Assembly (NCBI RefSeq): GCF_026212465.1
Contig: NC_080047.1
Span: 38,249,019 to 38,313,018 of the forward strand
Origin: Amaranthus tricolor
Taxonomy: Eukaryota > Streptophyta > Magnoliopsida > Caryophyllales > Amaranthaceae
Length of the DNA: 64,000 nt
Direction of reading: 5' to 3'
Under the pieces are notes generated by a model. It did not search any database and was not told the origin of the DNA. It saw only the letters and a list, made by a program, of their open reading frames with translations. The position numbers were made by a program, and so were the translations under genes. The stretch's first letter is position 1, and each line of letters starts with the position of its first letter. Shown here in pieces: positions 22,342 to 33,604 of the stretch.

Positions 22342-22414
22342 GCAAGTATAATTCAGATGGAATAGTGTCAAAATGAAGATCTAAAGGTCGAGTGTTCGAT
22401 TCAAGCTCATTGTA
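22342..22414 (+). repeat. tRNA-Phe-derived sequence (SINE-like head), copy B
   Basis: 73 nt, exactly tRNA length. The anticodon loop retains GAA (tgaagatct), the T-arm B box is gtgttcgattc, and the 3' end is aagctcattgta. D-arm bases and the acceptor stem are mutated (gcaagtataattcagatgg), so a working tRNA is unlikely. It is embedded in the same flanks as copy A, 517 bp downstream of it. Confidence 0.75.
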
Positions 22415-22708
22415 TTTTTATAATTTTTAAAAATAAAAATTATAAACAGTTATTTCTAACTTTGTAAGCTTTTTAATTTATTTATAGTTAAAAATTGAGT
22501 ACATTAGAAAATATAATTTACTGCATAATATATTGCTGATAATTTTCAAAATTACAGGGTAATTTTATATATATTTGTCAAATATATTTTTACTACATAA
22601 TATCTCTGACTTAATTTTTTTAATACCATATATTTATAAATATTGATTCTGGAAACCGTGCATTACATTAGTTTCTACACTAGGTTAGAATGTATTTGAT
22701 GAAGAAAA

Positions 22709-23400
22709 AATCATACATCATACAATTTAATAACAAAAATGTAAAATTCTATATGACATTCTCATAGTGATTTGTGAAATAAAATAATTTTTATTATAGT
22801 TAACATCAACTTAATCCTTTAATATATGATTAGTACATCACTATTAGATATGTTATCTTAAATTTTTTGAAAAATTATATTTTTGTATTTAAAACCTAAA
22901 AAGATTTCCATTTAAAGTTTCGTAGAATATATATTTGTTTTTTTTGTTGAAGTATTTGCTAATTAATAAATTTTTATCATTAAATATTTTATTTCTAAAA
23001 TATTTCATCAATAAACAAAAGATACATGATAATCAAAAATTATTCTGAGAATCACAAAAATCATACAATCTAATAATAAGATTGTAAAATTCCAAAAATG
23101 ACATTTCCATTGTGATTTGTCATATGAAATAATTCTTAACATATTTAACATCAACTTATTCCTTTAATATATGAGTGCATATCCCAATTAGATATGTTCG
23201 ACTAAATTTTCTTGGAATATTATATATTTGAATTTAAAAACTACATAAGATTTCCATTTAAAGTTTCCTAGAAGATATATTTGTTTTTATATGTTGAAGC
23301 GTATTTGCTAATTACAAAGTTTTTCATTAAAATTTTAATTTCTAATATATTTCTTCAAGAAACAAAAAAATACATGATAGTCAAAAATTATTTTGAGAAA
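22709..23400. repeat. Tandem duplication of an about 345-bp AT-rich unit
   Basis: Two diverged units, about 22709-23050 and 23052-23400, share aaaatcatacaatctaataa, cattgtgatttgt, tttaacatcaactta-tcctttaatatatga, aagatttccatttaaagtttc and tacatgata-tcaaaaatta. The second is followed by a Helitron-like end at about 23605-23629. Non-coding. Confidence 0.75.
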
Positions 23401-23696
23401 GACAAAAAAATCATTAACGATAACGTTGTTGGAAGATATAGCAAATTTGGCTTCAAAGTTTGAGAATTTTAAATTATACTTATATTAACAACTGAAGTTT
23501 TACATTTAAAAGCACTATATATTCTCAAATTCTCTACCTATTTCATAAGAAATATTATAATTTTATATTGATAATATGTTATTGCATCTCTATTAACAAT
23601 TTTATGTATTACACGAGTTTCTATACTAGTCAGTAAATGAACGGGGAGGGTGAATTCAAATTTAGAAAATCAGTTTTGGAATTTATTTTTTCACAA

Positions 23697-23909
23697 ATTG
23701 TTGTGAGAGACGGTCTCTTCGAAAAACACATTAGATATTTTAGTTAAATAGCTCAATTCATACAAATTAAAGAGAAAATAAAAATGATGACTTCTTGTTT
23801 TGAAGTCGTTTCTTTGAGAGATGATATCTTATAAACATAGCTATTTTTTAAAAAACTGGGTCGACCCAATTAAAACGGTCTCTTCGAAAGACCGTCTCTA
23901 ATAACAATA
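23697..23909. mobile_element. agacggtctc-family MITE
   Basis: attgttgtgagagacggtc at the left pairs with gaccgtctctaataacaat at the right (17 of 19). Internal agtcgtttctttgagagatg and acggtctcttcgaaagacc repeat the core. Related scraps occur near 12270, 29490 and 39410. Target duplication not resolved. Confidence 0.7.
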
Positions 23910-23922
23910 GTTGATTTTAAAA

Positions 23923-24172
23923 CTTGGACGAGACCGTCGCAAGTTAAGACGAAATGTGGGCCGACCCATTTCATGCACGCGTAACAACATTTTAATTTTT
24001 TGTGCATTTATCAATTTTGACCTTAAATGTATCAATTTTGAAAATTGATATCTTTAAGATTAAAATTGAAAAATATCCAGAAAATAAAAAAATGCCCATG
24101 TTATTACGCACGAGCCGACTCAAATTGACGATCTCATTATAAGGTCGTCTCATCTAAGACCATATCGTCCTA
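23923..24172. mobile_element. Second inverted-repeat MITE with gagaccgtc/gacgatctc ends
   Basis: ggacgagaccgtcgcaag...gggccgaccc...cacgcgtaacaac (left) forms an imperfect inverted repeat with gttattacgcacgagccgactc...gacgatctc...ggtcgtctcatc (right). It looks like a relative of the preceding MITE. Borders are approximate. Confidence 0.5.
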
Positions 24173-24239
24173 AAAGGGGATTTAACCCATTAGTAAATTA
24201 CTCAACGGTTTGGGATGGAAATATGTGAAAATTTTAACT

Positions 24240-26395
24240 TCGTATTTGGATCTCAGGAGATTTGACTTTTGACCGATAGTATTATCCCTGTATTTCTCCA
24301 AAAAAAAAAAATCTAGGGTTTCAAATTTCATTCGTATCTGGAATTTCTCCATTGCTTCAATTTCTCCCGCCTTCTCTTTCTCTCTCTACTCTCATTCATC
24401 CGTGCCACCGCGACCATTCGCGGAGGCCGGCGCTCTCTCTACTATCTCTCAATCTGGGATTTCCACTACTGCTATTGGGTTTATGCTTTCAACCATAACT
24501 GTGATACTAATTAGTAATTTCCATTCTTCTCATTGTTGTTTATTTCTTTGATTTTCAATTTCTGTTACGATGCACTTTGTTTTTCAATTTCATGTTTTTC
24601 ATCGACATTTGAATGACAATTGAGTCTCATATTGTGCATCAGACTAATTGAATCTGCTAATTGCTACTTAAATTTATAATTCAGTAGCGTGATTTATATT
24701 TTCTGGGTCATTTAAAAAAATTGCTTCAAATACGAACAAATTAGGTTTTGTGAACGATGAATGTTTTTTTCGGGATTAAAGGAATGTGCATGTATTTTCC
24801 GAACTAGAAAAGCTCACTCGTGTCTCCCTACTCAAACTAATATCTGCGTACAGTTTGATAGCAAATTGAATACTATTGAGATATGTTCTTGTTGGTTTGC
24901 TGTATGTTGCTATGGAGATGAGTGAATAAAATCTCTGATAGTTGTTTACTTTCTGCAGTGCACAGCATTGTTCGAACTCTCCTCCATTAGTTAAGTTTTT
25001 ATATTAGTGTTGCACACTAGCACGCTAGCACCATATAATCTGAAATTCTGATAAAGTTCCTCCTTATTTGGATGAGTCAAACTCACGAATAGTAAGATTT
25101 TAAGCTTCAATGATTGAGGAAAAGATGGCTTATGGCAATGACCAGGGTTTTCAGTGTTCTAGTGTAAGATTAGTCAGCTACAAGATTCTAGCCTTGGGAT
25201 TTTTAAATCTTTGGAAAATATGGATTGCATTGGGCAAACGAGTACAATGTATCTGCATTTCTTTGTAGAATTTTTTATAATAAAAAAGGGTGATAGCTTG
25301 GTAGAGTTAGCATTAGCTGGTGGATTATGGCAAATTAAGGATACCGGTTTAAGGTGCGTCAAACACTATCTCTTCATTTGTAATTGTGTACGGAACCAAC
25401 GCGGCCTCCATTTTCAAGTGTTATATGTTGCACAATTTAATATTAATAGGTTTTCATCAAACAATCCAGAGAATGGCCTAGGTAGGATCAAATCTAGATT
25501 CTCCCTTGTAGTTGGGGACTTGGGGTTGACTTGCTGCATTCGCTGAGTTATTAGAAGCTAAAATATAGCAATCGATTATAGCAATTGTGTTATGAAGTGT
25601 ATGCTCATTTTCTCCATTGTACAATCTGTGTGTATTTCTTGTTTGCTGTAAAAATTCTGCCTTCTTGACCAGCATAATCACGAAGAGGGCCCTAAAACAA
25701 TGCCATGTGTTGCATTGATGGGATTTGGTGTTAATTTAAAAAATGAGACCCTCTCTTTTGCATTCTGATTTTTCATTGATTCCTCATTCTTTATTCCTTG
25801 TTCCTTGTTCCTTGTCCTTGTTTTCTGTCCCTCCAACTTTTAATATTTGGGAATCCTTTTGTGCTTCGGGGAAAAAGTTATAATGAAAGGTGCGATAGTT
25901 TTTACAAGGACGGGTATTTTCTTGATATGTTGAGTCAATTTTCTTGAAATCCTTTTTTAAGAGTGCATCCCTGCCTGCTGGACTTTGTTAATTTTCTTTC
26001 ATGCATAAAGAAGAGAAATTTTTTAGGTTGTTGCACCTTATTTCTATGAAGTATAAAAAAGATGTTTTATTCATGCATACATGGTGTAGGTATTTTCTTT
26101 ACTTTGATTATTTGCTTCCTTAATCAGTGTTTTCTTAGTCAAGTCACTTGGCTCTTATAAATTTTGTGATCATAATCAACCATGAAATCTAATGTGTTGC
26201 TGGCCCTTGGCACTGTGAGATACAACAGGTTGAGAAATTTGCTATCTGTTGAGACACTGGGAGGAATCAATATAGCTCTGGAATTTTGGTTTGCATTTTT
26301 TATACTCTTGACGAAGGTACCAAATCTAGTTATCTTCTTCCTTTAATGCTTTGCGCAAGAATCAATTCATCTAAATTTCAGAATTCTTTTCAGTT
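24240..26395 (+). promoter_or_regulatory. 5' leader exon plus leader intron of the second DnaJ-DUF3444 gene
   Basis: Collinear with 6110-8059: ctagggtttc, ttcaatttctcccgccttctc, cattcgcggaggccgg and later gaaatctaatgtgttg...gcccttgg, tatactcttgacgaagg. The ctaatatgttgcag acceptor-like site of copy 1 (7860s) reads gttgctg here, so if used in copy 1 it is lost in copy 2. The cag followed by TT-ATGG just before the start is kept in both. A reading frame at 25211-25546 lies inside the intron and is not supported as a gene. Confidence 0.6.
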
Positions 26396-28561
26396 ATGGA
26401 GTGCAACAAAGAAGAGGCCTTGAGGGCGAAGGAAATCTCACTTAAGAAAATGGAGGCAAAAGATTTTGTTGGTGCTCGTAAATTTGCTTTGAAGGCTCAA
26501 CAGCTTTATCCAGAGATGGAGAATATGTCCCAGATGCTTTGCGTTTGTGATGTACACTGCTCAGCAGAGACGAAAATAGTTGGGAATGAATCGGACTGGT
26601 ATGGAATTCTCCAAATCGAACAGACTGCGGATGAAGCAATGATTAGGAAACAATATCGCAAGTTTGCTCTTCTTCTTCATCCTGATAAGAACAAATTTTT
26701 TGGTGCTGAAGCTGCATTCAAGTTGATAGGAGAAGCTCAGAGAGTGCTTCTGGATAAGGAAAAAAGGCAGTTCTATGACCTGAAATGCAGAGCATCTTGT
26801 AAATTAGTGAGAAAAAATCAGCCCCATCAGCAGCCAAGTAGGAATTTTAATGTTGCTAAGCCGTCTGTGGTTCCGAAAAAATTTACTAGCAATTCCAACT
26901 CTCATGTCGATGTTAAGGCCTTTAATGCGACATGTCCAGGGCAGACTCAACCAGGAGGTGGTAATGGGAAAGAGACGTTTTGGACCCAATGTCCTTTCTG
27001 TGCAGTTCGGTATCAGTATTACAAGGAAATTCAGAATAGACTTCTTCGTTGTCAGAGTTGCAAGAAGCCCTTTACTGCCTATGACATGCTTGCTCATGGT
27101 ACACGACCAGGAGCTGAGGCAACCCAGCATGTGTTTCCTGGGCAAAATATACCTAACGTGAATGGAAGCAAGGCTGGATCAGTAGCTAAGAACAGTTATG
27201 CTTCTAATGCTGGTTTTCAGTCTGGTAAAAAAGCTAAAGTTAGCCAGTCACAGAAATCCAGACAGGCTCCCAAAGGTTCAAACAAAGGGGATAGAAAAGC
27301 AGAACAGGGATCTAAGCCTGTTAGGAAAATAAATAGTCAGAGAAGGAAGAAACATAGTGCAGAGTCCAGGGAAAGTTTTGGATCTGAGAGTAGCCTCGAT
27401 TCTGAAGAGGTAGAAATACCAACAGACTCCAGACAACAATATGACAGTGGTGAGGATTGCCGTTCTAGAAAATCAAACAGGAACAAACGAAATGTTTCAT
27501 ACAAGTATGATGCCAGTGATGAGGAGGAAATCATTAACCCTTCGAAAAAGGCAAAAGAGACTGGTTCATCCTGCCCCGCAAAAAAAGTCGATGTAAATGC
27601 TTCAGAAAAGAGACAGGAACCTGACCCTTCAAAGCAAGAAAGTAAGAAGGTTGAATGCAATAAATCTGACATGGGTGAGTCGACCAAGAAAAACTATGAA
27701 GCTGATGATGACTACTTCTTAGCATCAAGTCCTGAAGAAATTCCCGAGCCAGAATATCATGAATATCCAGATCCAGAATTTTGTGACTTTGACAAGTTCA
27801 GGGGAGAGAAATGCTTTAAAGTTGGGCAGGTGTGGGCTGCTTATGATACTTTTGATGCAATGCCTAGATTTTATGCCAAGATCAGGAAAATTTTTCCTGG
27901 AAGATTTAAGCTGCGTATAACCTGGCTTGAGGCAGATCCTGACGATACACTCGGGATAGAGTGGGCCAATGTGGAATTGCCGTATTCAAATGGTAAGTTT
28001 ACATATGGTAATTCAGAAAATACTGCAGATCGTCTTATGTTCTCCCATGAGGTTACTTGGAATAACGGGGAAGGTAAAGATTCTGTCTTGATATATCCTA
28101 TGAAAGGGGAGATATGGGCCCTGTTCAAGATTTGGGATGCCAATTGGTATTTAACTTTAGAGAAGGACACAAAGTTAGAATTTGAATTCGTTGAAATACT
28201 GTCTGAATATGATGCAACTGTTGGGATACGTGTTGCGCAGCTGGGAAAATTGAAGGGCTTTGCTAGTCTGTTTTGCCGAAAAAATGAAACCGAAATACAA
28301 ATACCACCCACTGAGTTACTCAAGTTTTCCCATAAGGTACCTTCTTGTAGGATGCGTGGTGATGAGAGGGAAGGTGTTCCTAAAGATTCTTTTGAGCTTG
28401 ACCCAGCATCTTTAAGTATGAACGTCCTTGAAGAGTTCAGTCTTCCTCGATCAAATAAAAATGCTTGTTCTGCTAACGCTAAATTTGAAGGCTTGATTCC
28501 TGGTGTGGTGCGTGAAAGGGTAAATCTTTCCGCCTTCACTAACACTGGAACACATCTATGA
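26396..28561 (+). CDS. DnaJ (J-domain) protein with C-terminal DUF3444, copy 2
   Basis: 721 residues in one exon. Same architecture as the protein at 8060: N-terminal helical segment, J-domain about 67-130 with HPD at 95-97, CPFC/CQSC zinc ribbon about 199-222, a charged lysine- and glutamate-rich linker with basic clusters, and DUF3444 from about 455 (CFKVGQVWAAYD, RITWLEADPDDTLG). Its C-terminus is longer (NAKFEGLIPGVVRERV...), which likely represents the ancestral end because copy 1 differs by a small deletion at that point. In the linker copy 2 lacks about ten residues present in copy 1 (FVSASATFDE region). Likely an Hsp70 co-chaperone; the role of DUF3444 is not known. Confidence 0.94.
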   Translation: MECNKEEALRAKEISLKKMEAKDFVGARKFALKAQQLYPEMENMSQMLCVCDVHCSAETKIVGNESDWYGILQIEQTADEAMIRKQYRKFALLLHPDKNKFFGAEAAFKLIGEAQRVLLDKEKRQFYDLKCRASCKLVRKNQPHQQPSRNFNVAKPSVVPKKFTSNSNSHVDVKAFNATCPGQTQPGGGNGKETFWTQCPFCAVRYQYYKEIQNRLLRCQSCKKPFTAYDMLAHGTRPGAEATQHVFPGQNIPNVNGSKAGSVAKNSYASNAGFQSGKKAKVSQSQKSRQAPKGSNKGDRKAEQGSKPVRKINSQRRKKHSAESRESFGSESSLDSEEVEIPTDSRQQYDSGEDCRSRKSNRNKRNVSYKYDASDEEEIINPSKKAKETGSSCPAKKVDVNASEKRQEPDPSKQESKKVECNKSDMGESTKKNYEADDDYFLASSPEEIPEPEYHEYPDPEFCDFDKFRGEKCFKVGQVWAAYDTFDAMPRFYAKIRKIFPGRFKLRITWLEADPDDTLGIEWANVELPYSNGKFTYGNSENTADRLMFSHEVTWNNGEGKDSVLIYPMKGEIWALFKIWDANWYLTLEKDTKLEFEFVEILSEYDATVGIRVAQLGKLKGFASLFCRKNETEIQIPPTELLKFSHKVPSCRMRGDEREGVPKDSFELDPASLSMNVLEEFSLPRSNKNACSANAKFEGLIPGVVRERVNLSAFTNTGTHL

Positions 28562-29100
28562 AATGTGCCAACGAGTTGAAGAATTGTGATTATGACATTT
28601 TAGAGTTCTGGAGTACGATTCACACAATTTGGTTGAATTGTGATTATGACAGATGAGAAAGGTGGCAGTTCTCTGCTTCTGGAAACTTGTTCCGGCTGCA
28701 TTTCCCCCATCTTTTGTACAAATTGTAGGGCAATGCTTATGTCCGATGCAATTCGAAGCATTTGGTGAGAGTGCTTCGCCACTCGCGTAGCGCTATGATT
28801 CTTCACCTGGTAAGGATTTCTGATGTCTATTGCCAGCCCATGTGCTCCAAATCTTGATATCATGCCAAATCTATTGCCTTTCTGATTGAGCAGGTAATTA
28901 TGGAAACTAAGTAGTTAAAAACTGGACTATCTCCTAATGTTAGTGACAAGTTAATGTTAATTGTAAACTCTTGTTTTGACAGAACAGTAGAAATTTACTT
29001 ATTCTGGGTGTTGAAATTATGCTTTAGAAGGTTCAGTACACTTGCAGTTTAATTCCTTTATGTGCATTTTAGTTTAATGTTTACTACTTCGTCTCTCTGA
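28562..29100 (+). other. 3' flank/3'UTR of DnaJ copy 2
   Basis: Collinear with the flank of copy 1 (ggactatctcctaatgttagtgac; ttttgacagaacag). No coding sequence. Similarity between the duplicates ends near 29100. Confidence 0.6.
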
Positions 29101-29845
29101 TTTGGCTACATTTTCTATGTTGGTTTGTATCATTTATTTGCCAAAAAATGAGTCTACACTTATTTACTTATTCTTATCCACACATTTAATCACTTTTTCA
29201 ACTCATTCACAAATTTCAGAGTTTCTAAAAGGCGTGGTGGGTTATAATTTACTTCTCTAAATTTTCTCTTATTTTCTCTATTTGTTTTTTGTTGCATGTT
29301 TTCATCCATAATCGCCGAACATAAATACACAGTAGAAATTACAAAAGATGTAGAATACTAATAACTACAATTAGAACACTTAGCTACTAAGTATACTCTA
29401 ACTAACTTCTATTTTCAACTATTTTCTCTCCCAACAAATTAATTTAAAACTTTGAGGTAACCAAGGAGATTGTGTTTTCAGCTAGTCTTTTGAGAGACCG
29501 TTTCTACATGAGACAGTTTTTATGTCCATGTCCAGCCCTTTCCAACACCTTCATTAATAATAAAAATAAAAAAAAATTGTGTTGTCAAAGGTATTTACAC
29601 AAGTTTTAAAAAGTAACTGTCCATACTCCAATGCACATCAGAATATAATTCTCCTCGAAAATATGCGTTGCAATCAATGTGATGTTGATTCATCTTTTCT
29701 TCTCAATAAAAAACAATCAATGATTCCAAGTTTGCTTTCATTCACCATTACATTACCGAAACACCATGGATGAACTCGTCAAAGAATTTGAGCATTTTAT
29801 ACTCACATTATCAAGAACTTACGGTAATCTTATTGCCTATTTATA
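29101..29845. other. AT-rich intergenic DNA
   Basis: No gene seen. A gagagaccgtttctacatgagaca scrap near 29492 belongs to the agacggtctc MITE family. Confidence 0.45.
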
Positions 29846-30440
29846 TCATCCTTAATGCCTATTACAGTATGCTTAATGTCTACTTACGGTATGCTTAATG
29901 CCTACTTACAACTAGAGGTGTTCAATGGGACGGGTCAGGGCGATTCGGGCTAAAATTTAAATGGGCCGGGTTGGGGCGGGTCATTTCAAATGTTAAACGA
30001 GCCGGGGCGGGTCAAATTCCGTTTATATACGACCCACTTTGACCCGTTTTTAAAAAGTTCATAAAATAGTTTTTTTTTATCATACTTTATGGCCCGTTGG
30101 ATCAATTTAACTATGTATATAAAAATATCAAATAAAAATATATAAAAAGTACTAAAATATTTAATATAACTAATTCTTATAATTATTCGACCTGGCCCGG
30201 TCCAACCCTTTACACAAAGGCCCGTTAATGATCCGACCCGCTAATGACCTGTTAAATATGACCCGATCCTTGACCCGTTGGATCAACCCGTCCCGTTGAT
30301 CATCTCTACTTACACATCCTTAATACCTACCTACAGTATGTTTAATGCCTATTTAAACATCCTCAATGACTACTTACAGTATGCTTAGTGTCTACTTACA
30401 ACATCCTTAATGCCTATTTACAGTATGCATAATGAGTTAA
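29846..30440. repeat. Minisatellite of 21-22-bp units, interrupted by an hAT element
   Basis: Units of the type cttaatgcctacttacagtatg, alternating with catccttaatgcctatttacagta, run at 29846-29912 and resume at 30309-30440. The inserted element (29913-30308) separates the two halves. Confidence 0.8.
29913..30308. mobile_element. hAT-type non-autonomous element with ggtcgggt-rich ends
   Basis: Terminal inverted repeats tagaggtgttcaatgggacgggtc and gacgggacccgttgatc-type end (reverse complement tagagatgatcaacgggacggg). Flanking 8-mers cttacaac and cttacaca (6 of 8) lie in the minisatellite. Subterminal gggccgggttggggcggg and gacccgatccttgacccg clusters match the other GC-rich hAT elements in this window. 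396 bp, non-coding. Confidence 0.82.
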
Positions 30441-30469
30441 TGACTACTTCATTCACGTCATTTCTTCCG

Positions 30470-33025
30470 TTTCCAATTTGACATAACACAACTTCGTCTT
30501 TGGAATAGCCCGACCCAGCGTAAATAGTATAATATTGCTATCTATAACGCACAATGGAAGATTTATAGAAGTCTAGGTTGAATCCGACCTGTAGCTCGAT
30601 AGCTACAGGAACCAATATCAGAGTATTTAAAAACTTTACATAGCTGTAATGTAATACAATTAATTACAACCCAGTTATAAGCTAAGTTAATACATTATAA
30701 ACTCTTAAAATTTTTTTTTACAACACATGATTTGTCAAAATATCATTATAAGTTAACTTCCAAAAACGATATCCTCGCTATCGCAACACATGACACATAA
30801 AGGAGCAGCACATCCATCCGCACTAAAGTTGGCAACTTGAAAGTGGATCTATCCTCCGTAAGGAATAGGCCCCATCAAATACTGTCAACAATTGAATTGT
30901 TGAGTAATCCAACAAATTATTACATTTATATACAAGTCATTAACAAACATCTCTAATCAAATTCCTTGTTCACTTGGTAACCATTTATAAACATTATTTT
31001 ATCCAAATCCAAAATCTTTTAAATGACCGTTTGGTATCGACATAAATACGGCTATGAACCTTTAGTTTATAAGAAATCAAAATATGGCTATAACTTTACA
31101 AGTTAATAGCGAAATAATACAACAAATGAAACATATGCTTTCATTGCGAAACAAACAAAACTTTATATATCAAACATATTTATTCAAAACTCATTAAAAA
31201 CAATAATGTAATTACGATTTAAAACGTGGGAATATATGGATCGTCAAGAAGTAGGCTTGATCTAAATTCTGAGAACAGGGGTGATCGTTATCATCAAAAA
31301 TACGGTTCTTGCAAGAACGAAACGGGATCAGGGGCTCGAGACCGATCCGAATAACCATTACCTATTATCAAGCTATAGGATTTCACAATAACCCGGATAT
31401 AAATATCCGTTGCCGATTCCCAAAAACGGACATTTTTCAATGTCACATATATTATTATAAAACAAAACAATTCAATTGATTTTCTTTGAAATCAACAATC
31501 ACCATTTGAAATACCAATCAATTCATCATCAACCATCAACGTGTAAGAACTTGAGCTACTATCAATGGCGTTTAACTAATTTTACACAATTCTTAAATCC
31601 CAATAACCAACTTATATCAATTAATCAATAGCTAATCAATTCTTATGTTCCCAAATTTATACTTGAACCAAACACCCATATTACTCAAATAAGAACCATA
31701 ACTCAACAATATCAATCAATAAAGGAAGAATAATAACCCTAAATTAATCCCAAATACCGAATAAATAACCCTAAACATCCAATTTATTTTATAGTTTCTA
31801 ATCCCACTTAATAAATTCCATTTTAGTACCATATCAGGACACCTGTTAGTAATTTGGTCATAACTTCCTCTTAAGAACTCGTATAGAGGCGATTCAAGTG
31901 GCTACGCGACCATGACTCAGAGCGCTACTATTCTTATGAGACACTAAAACCTAGAAAAACAGAAAGCTTATCATTGGTTTTCATGACAGCCTGTTGGTAT
32001 TTCACTATTTTGAATATAACTCTCTCATAAGAACTCATTTTGGAGCGATTCAAGTGCTCACTACTGTGACTTGAAGCTCTACAAATCTCATGAAGACACC
32101 AGAACCCCGAAACGACTCTAACTGTCTCAAAAATAGCAACATAGGTTCAGACAGAACGTGCTCACATAAACTGAAATTTACTCTCAACTTTGTATATGAA
32201 TCAACAACCATTTAAGAACTTACAACTACTTCAAAACATTCAATTTATGCTTAAATAGATTAATTTATAAGTTACTTTTGAGCAAGTTAAATTTTCACAC
32301 AATCACATAAAACTTCAAAACCAAAGATTCACTTCAATTGCTAGTTCTTTAATGGCTACCTCAAAATGGCACCTTCTTGATAAATTATTCCAACAAAAGA
32401 CCTTCTAAAAACCTAGCACATAACAATTCAAAAGTCAATTTAAGGTCCTATTGACCATTAAATAAACTTGCAAGTAAAATCAAGAACACATTTAAAAAAA
32501 AAAAAAACTTACTTCTAATCCAAAAAGAGATGGAGATGGTGATAATTAGATGTGTCCTCCTTCTTCTACAATAGCTACCATCATCAAAACACTTTAATTA
32601 GATTCTAACTTCATAAAATTTGAATGAAAATTTTCTGAAATTAAGATTAGGGTTTTTCAATTAAAAACCTTATATTTAGATTTACTTACACCAATACTTT
32701 GAGAAGATAAATGTAGGTAAAATTTCAGATTTTTGTTCTACTTTGTGAAGAGATGGAGGTAGAAATTGATCTCAGATTTGTGTTTCCTTGAGATGTTATG
32801 AAGAAGATGATAATGGTATAAAGGATGAGTAGTAAAAATAATCTTACAGATTTAACTTAAGGGAATGGGTTATTATGATGAGTAATGGATTGAGAGGTGA
32901 GTCATAGGCCATAGTGGCCATACGTGGGTATTAATTTCCTACTCATACTTATCACGGTATGAGGTGGATAATATATCTATATTTTTCGCCGTATAATTTA
33001 TTTTGTCCCCAAAAATAATAAAACT
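30470..33025 (-). mobile_element. Probable degenerate long gypsy-type LTR region
   Basis: About 2.5 kb with no ORF. Composition and motifs resemble a reverse-oriented chromovirus-type LTR: gaacgaaacgggatcaggggctcgagaccgatcc near 31315, and two diverged copies of taagaactc...gaggcgattcaagtg (31872 and 32028) about 155 bp apart. Terminal TG/CA, PBS and target duplication could not be fixed, and the identification rests on recall of motifs. Confidence 0.35.
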
Positions 33026-33604
33026 TGTTTCGGTTATGAAACGAGGAATTGCAAAAGACATTTAAATACCTGGATATAAGGTGTAATCGAGGGTAACTGT
33101 CAGTATGCCGAAAGAGCTTATGATCCTTCCGTTGATGAGACCTTAAATCCTACAATACAACGTTAGCCTTGTTCGAGGGTGATTTCCCGGAAAACCCCTC
33201 CGACGCTCAAGTCAGATCGGGAGACAGAAAGTAATGAATATATGATAATGAATGAATACAAGATTAACGGATTCTAGGATGAGTTCAGATCAATTGAAGG
33301 AATATTCAGATCAATTGAAGGAATATTTGGTTCAGTATATATTGTACGTAGGAGGGTGAATATTTATTGTGGTGTAACGATAGCAATATAAAAGCTTAGT
33401 CCCTTGCAAATGATGTACGCAACATTTATTTATAATGGTAAAATAGAGGTTGGATGGTGAATTAATGTGGGAATCATGGGTATGATGGGTGAGTGGTAGG
33501 TTATGGTGAGTAGTGGGTAGTTGTTTTAGGAAGTTATTGGACCGAGTTGGGTGGTTAGGGTTTGACTAAATAAATTACGGTTTTATTTTTTTGACCCCAT
33601 AACA
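33026..33604 (-). mobile_element. Tat-like gypsy LTR, diverged copy
   Basis: 579 bp, ending tgtttcggttatgaaacgagg (plus-strand left end) and starting at the reverse complement of ttgaccccataaca. It shares gttagcctt-ttc-ggg, ccggaaaacccctccgacgctcaagt and the end motif with the LTRs at 35104 and 38444 but is clearly diverged. A polypurine tract (reverse of ttagccccacgcatgaag) abuts it at 33605. Confidence 0.7.

Noticed and set aside
22342..22414. A functional tRNA-Phe gene
   Set aside because: Acceptor stem and D-arm carry mismatches and the flanks are repeated around a second degenerate copy.
25211..25546. 111-codon frame upstream of DnaJ copy 2
   Set aside because: Lies in the leader intron, no domain, not conserved in copy 1.
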